NCBI GenBank assembly: GCA_021772755.1 | Contig: JAJFLJ010000235.1 | Coordinates: 1-53,335 of the forward strand | DNA: 53,335 nt | Direction: 5' to 3' | Origin: Candidatus Sumerlaeota bacterium | GTDB lineage: Bacteria; Sumerlaeota; Sumerlaeia; SLMS01; JAHLLQ01 | Shown here: positions 52,267 through 53,335 of the stretch, piece after piece | Layout: every line of letters starts with the position of its first letter | Position numbering within the stretch: position 1 is the stretch's first letter | Made by a program: the position numbers and the translations under genes | The notes under the pieces: generated by a model | Database searches by the model: none | What the model saw: only the letters and a program-made list of their open reading frames with translations | Told to the model about the DNA's origin: nothing

Positions 52267-53022
52267 ATGACGAAGAGCATCATCGGAACCAACGGACTCG
52301 TGAAGGAATACGGCGGCAATCGGGTCGTCGACCAGGTCTCGCTGGAGGTCGCCACCGGCGAGATCGTCGGCCTGCTGGGGCCGAACGGCGCCGGCAAGAC
52401 GACCACCTTCCGCATGATGATCGGATTCGAGACGCCAAACGACGGCACGGTGCACCTGGACGGCGAGGACATCACGCGGCTGCCGATCCATCTGCGGGCG
52501 CGGCGGGGCATCAGCTACCTGGCGCAGCAGACGAGCATCTTTCGCCGGATGACGGTGCGCGAGAACCTGATGGCGATCCTGGAGGCGCACAAGGTGCCCC
52601 GCAGCGAAGTTCGCGAGACGGTCGAGCGGCTGGAGGAGGAGCTCGGCATCGGACACCTGCGCCGCCGCGTCGCCGACCGGCTCTCGGGGGGCGAGATGCG
52701 CCGCGTGGAAATCGCGCGGGCGCTGACGACGAGTCCCCGATTCCTGTTTCTCGACGAACCCTTCGCCGGCATCGACCCCAGGACCATCGAGGACATCCAG
52801 CAGATCATCGCCGGCCTGCGGGACAAGGGCCTCGGCATTCTCATCACCGACCACAACGTGCGCGAAACGCTTCAGATCACCGACCGTTCCTACATGCTGC
52901 TGAAGGGCGTCGTCACCGTCAGCGGCACGATGGAGGAGATCGCGGCAAACGAGGAAATCCGCCGCGAGTACATCACCGAGCGCATCGTCCGCGACCTGGA
53001 AGCGAGCCGCAGGAACGGGTAG
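52267..53022 (+). CDS. lptB: LPS export ABC transporter ATP-binding protein LptB
   Basis: 251 residues from ATG 52267; ATG 52246 would add 7. Walker A GLLGPNGAGKTTTFRMM, Q loop SYLAQQTSIFRRMTV, signature RLSGGEMRRVEIARAL and Walker B FLFLDEPFAGIDPRT match LptB closely. The switch His is in ITDHNVRETL. LptB powers LPS extraction by LptFG. Neither lptF/G nor lptA/C are within the window. Placed alone, divergent from a methyltransferase. Confidence 0.95.
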   Translation: MTKSIIGTNGLVKEYGGNRVVDQVSLEVATGEIVGLLGPNGAGKTTTFRMMIGFETPNDGTVHLDGEDITRLPIHLRARRGISYLAQQTSIFRRMTVRENLMAILEAHKVPRSEVRETVERLEEELGIGHLRRRVADRLSGGEMRRVEIARALTTSPRFLFLDEPFAGIDPRTIEDIQQIIAGLRDKGLGILITDHNVRETLQITDRSYMLLKGVVTVSGTMEEIAANEEIRREYITERIVRDLEASRRNG

Positions 53023-53032
53023 GCCGTTGCGC

Positions 53033-53335
53033 TCAGTTTTCCGGCTCGAAGTGAGCGGTCTGGTCCGCGCTTCCGTGAAGAACGCGCACGACTGCGATTC
53101 CGTCGCGCAGCGGCAAATAGTAGATCACATGACTCTCGCAGGAAATGCTTCGGAGACCGGGTGCCAGGTCTTCGCGAAGTCGGCCCATTCGGGGATTGTG
53201 CGCGAGGAGCTCGAGCATTCGATGGATCCTGCGCAGATATCCTTCGGACGTTTCCCCCGACTGGCGCTGGCGAATGAAGAGATACGCGGCCTTGAGATCC
53301 CGTCTCGCCTCGTCCGAATGCAGGATTCGGATCAC
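53033..53335 (-). CDS. ParE/RelE-family toxin (start at window edge)
   Basis: At least 100 residues. The RelE/ParE fold is visible: ILHSDEARRDLKAAYLFI opens it, then LRRIHRMLELLAHNPRMGRLREDLAPGLRSI, YLPLRDGIAVVRVLHG. The ending 'V-x-V-x-R-[IV]-[LV]-H-G-[SA]' is typical for ParE, which inhibits DNA gyrase. The reading frame begins exactly at the window edge with GTG, so the true start may be further upstream. The antitoxin, normally just 5' of it, is outside the window. Confidence 0.85.
   Translation of the reverse strand: MIRILHSDEARRDLKAAYLFIRQRQSGETSEGYLRRIHRMLELLAHNPRMGRLREDLAPGLRSISCESHVIYYLPLRDGIAVVRVLHGSADQTAHFEPEN

Overview
The window is GC-rich, densely packed chromosomal DNA from a Gram-negative (diderm) bacterium. 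The evidence for an outer membrane is an LptB-type ABC ATPase, an LptE-like lipoprotein, a LolA-like carrier, an ADP-heptose pathway adenylyltransferase (RfaE2), a surface-polysaccharide ABC-2 permease with sugar-modifying genes, and a PilT/PilU-type pilus motor. Several families have their best parallels in little-cultivated phyla of the Planctomycetes/Lentisphaerae/Sumerlaeota/Hydrogenedentota type, for example a TGS-nucleoside kinase, a permease/M1 fusion, and Asp23 and AmaP proteins in a diderm. That placement is an inference from gene content and I cannot name the species. I saw no rRNA, tRNA, CRISPR array, insertion sequence or prophage. About 46 protein genes are supported. Many long opposite-strand frames are artefacts of GC-rich codon use.

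Layout. 1-5.9 kb: a truncated polytopic membrane protein, a lipoprotein esterase, a methyltransferase, a secreted thioredoxin-like/glycogen-binding fusion, a DUF3800-type protein and a GNAT acetyltransferase. 6.0-8.8 kb: a PilT/PilU ATPase with a good terminator, a 15-bp perfect inverted repeat, and an Amt ammonium transporter. 8.8-13.8 kb (minus strand): an unknown protein, an ElbB-like protein, a sugar aminotransferase, a MacB-type permease and a secreted protein. 14-22.7 kb: a TGS-nucleoside kinase, a rhomboid protease, a flippase-like membrane protein, a small conserved protein, AddB, and dihydropteroate synthase on the minus strand. 22.7-27.4 kb: an intergenic region with two DnaA-box-like 9-mers, DnaB, a polysaccharide-deacetylase-like protein and an RlmD-type rRNA methyltransferase. 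27.4-33.1 kb: polysaccharide export permease, sugar epimerase, glycosyltransferase and a permease/pseudo-M1 fusion. 33.2-37.9 kb: LolA-like protein, then an lptE - histidine kinase - response regulator operon. 38-42 kb (minus strand): MnmG and a parvulin chaperone with a LysM module inserted in its first PPIase domain. 42.3-48 kb: a long plus-strand run of accB, accC, asp23, amaP-like, rfaE2, a small tudor-like protein, gatC and gatA. 48-53.3 kb: a beta-lactamase-like hydrolase, two unknown proteins, a CPXCG zinc-ribbon protein, a methyltransferase (minus), LptB, and a ParE-type toxin at the right edge.

How the genes fit together. Much of the window concerns the envelope: lipid precursors (accBC), LPS core heptose (rfaE2), LPS transport (lptB, lptE), lipoprotein and OMP handling (LolA-like, SurA/PpiC-like) and surface glycans (27.4-30.5 kb). 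A two-component pair sits directly behind lptE and may sense envelope state. The rest is housekeeping: replication (dnaB), recombination (addB), folate (folP), tRNA modification and amidation (mnmG, gatCA), rRNA methylation and nucleotide salvage.

The least explained items are the LysM-in-parvulin insertion, the roughly 300-residue output domain of the response regulator, the secreted thioredoxin/glycogen-binding fusion, the catalytically degenerate M1-permease fusion, and the inverted repeat upstream of amt.
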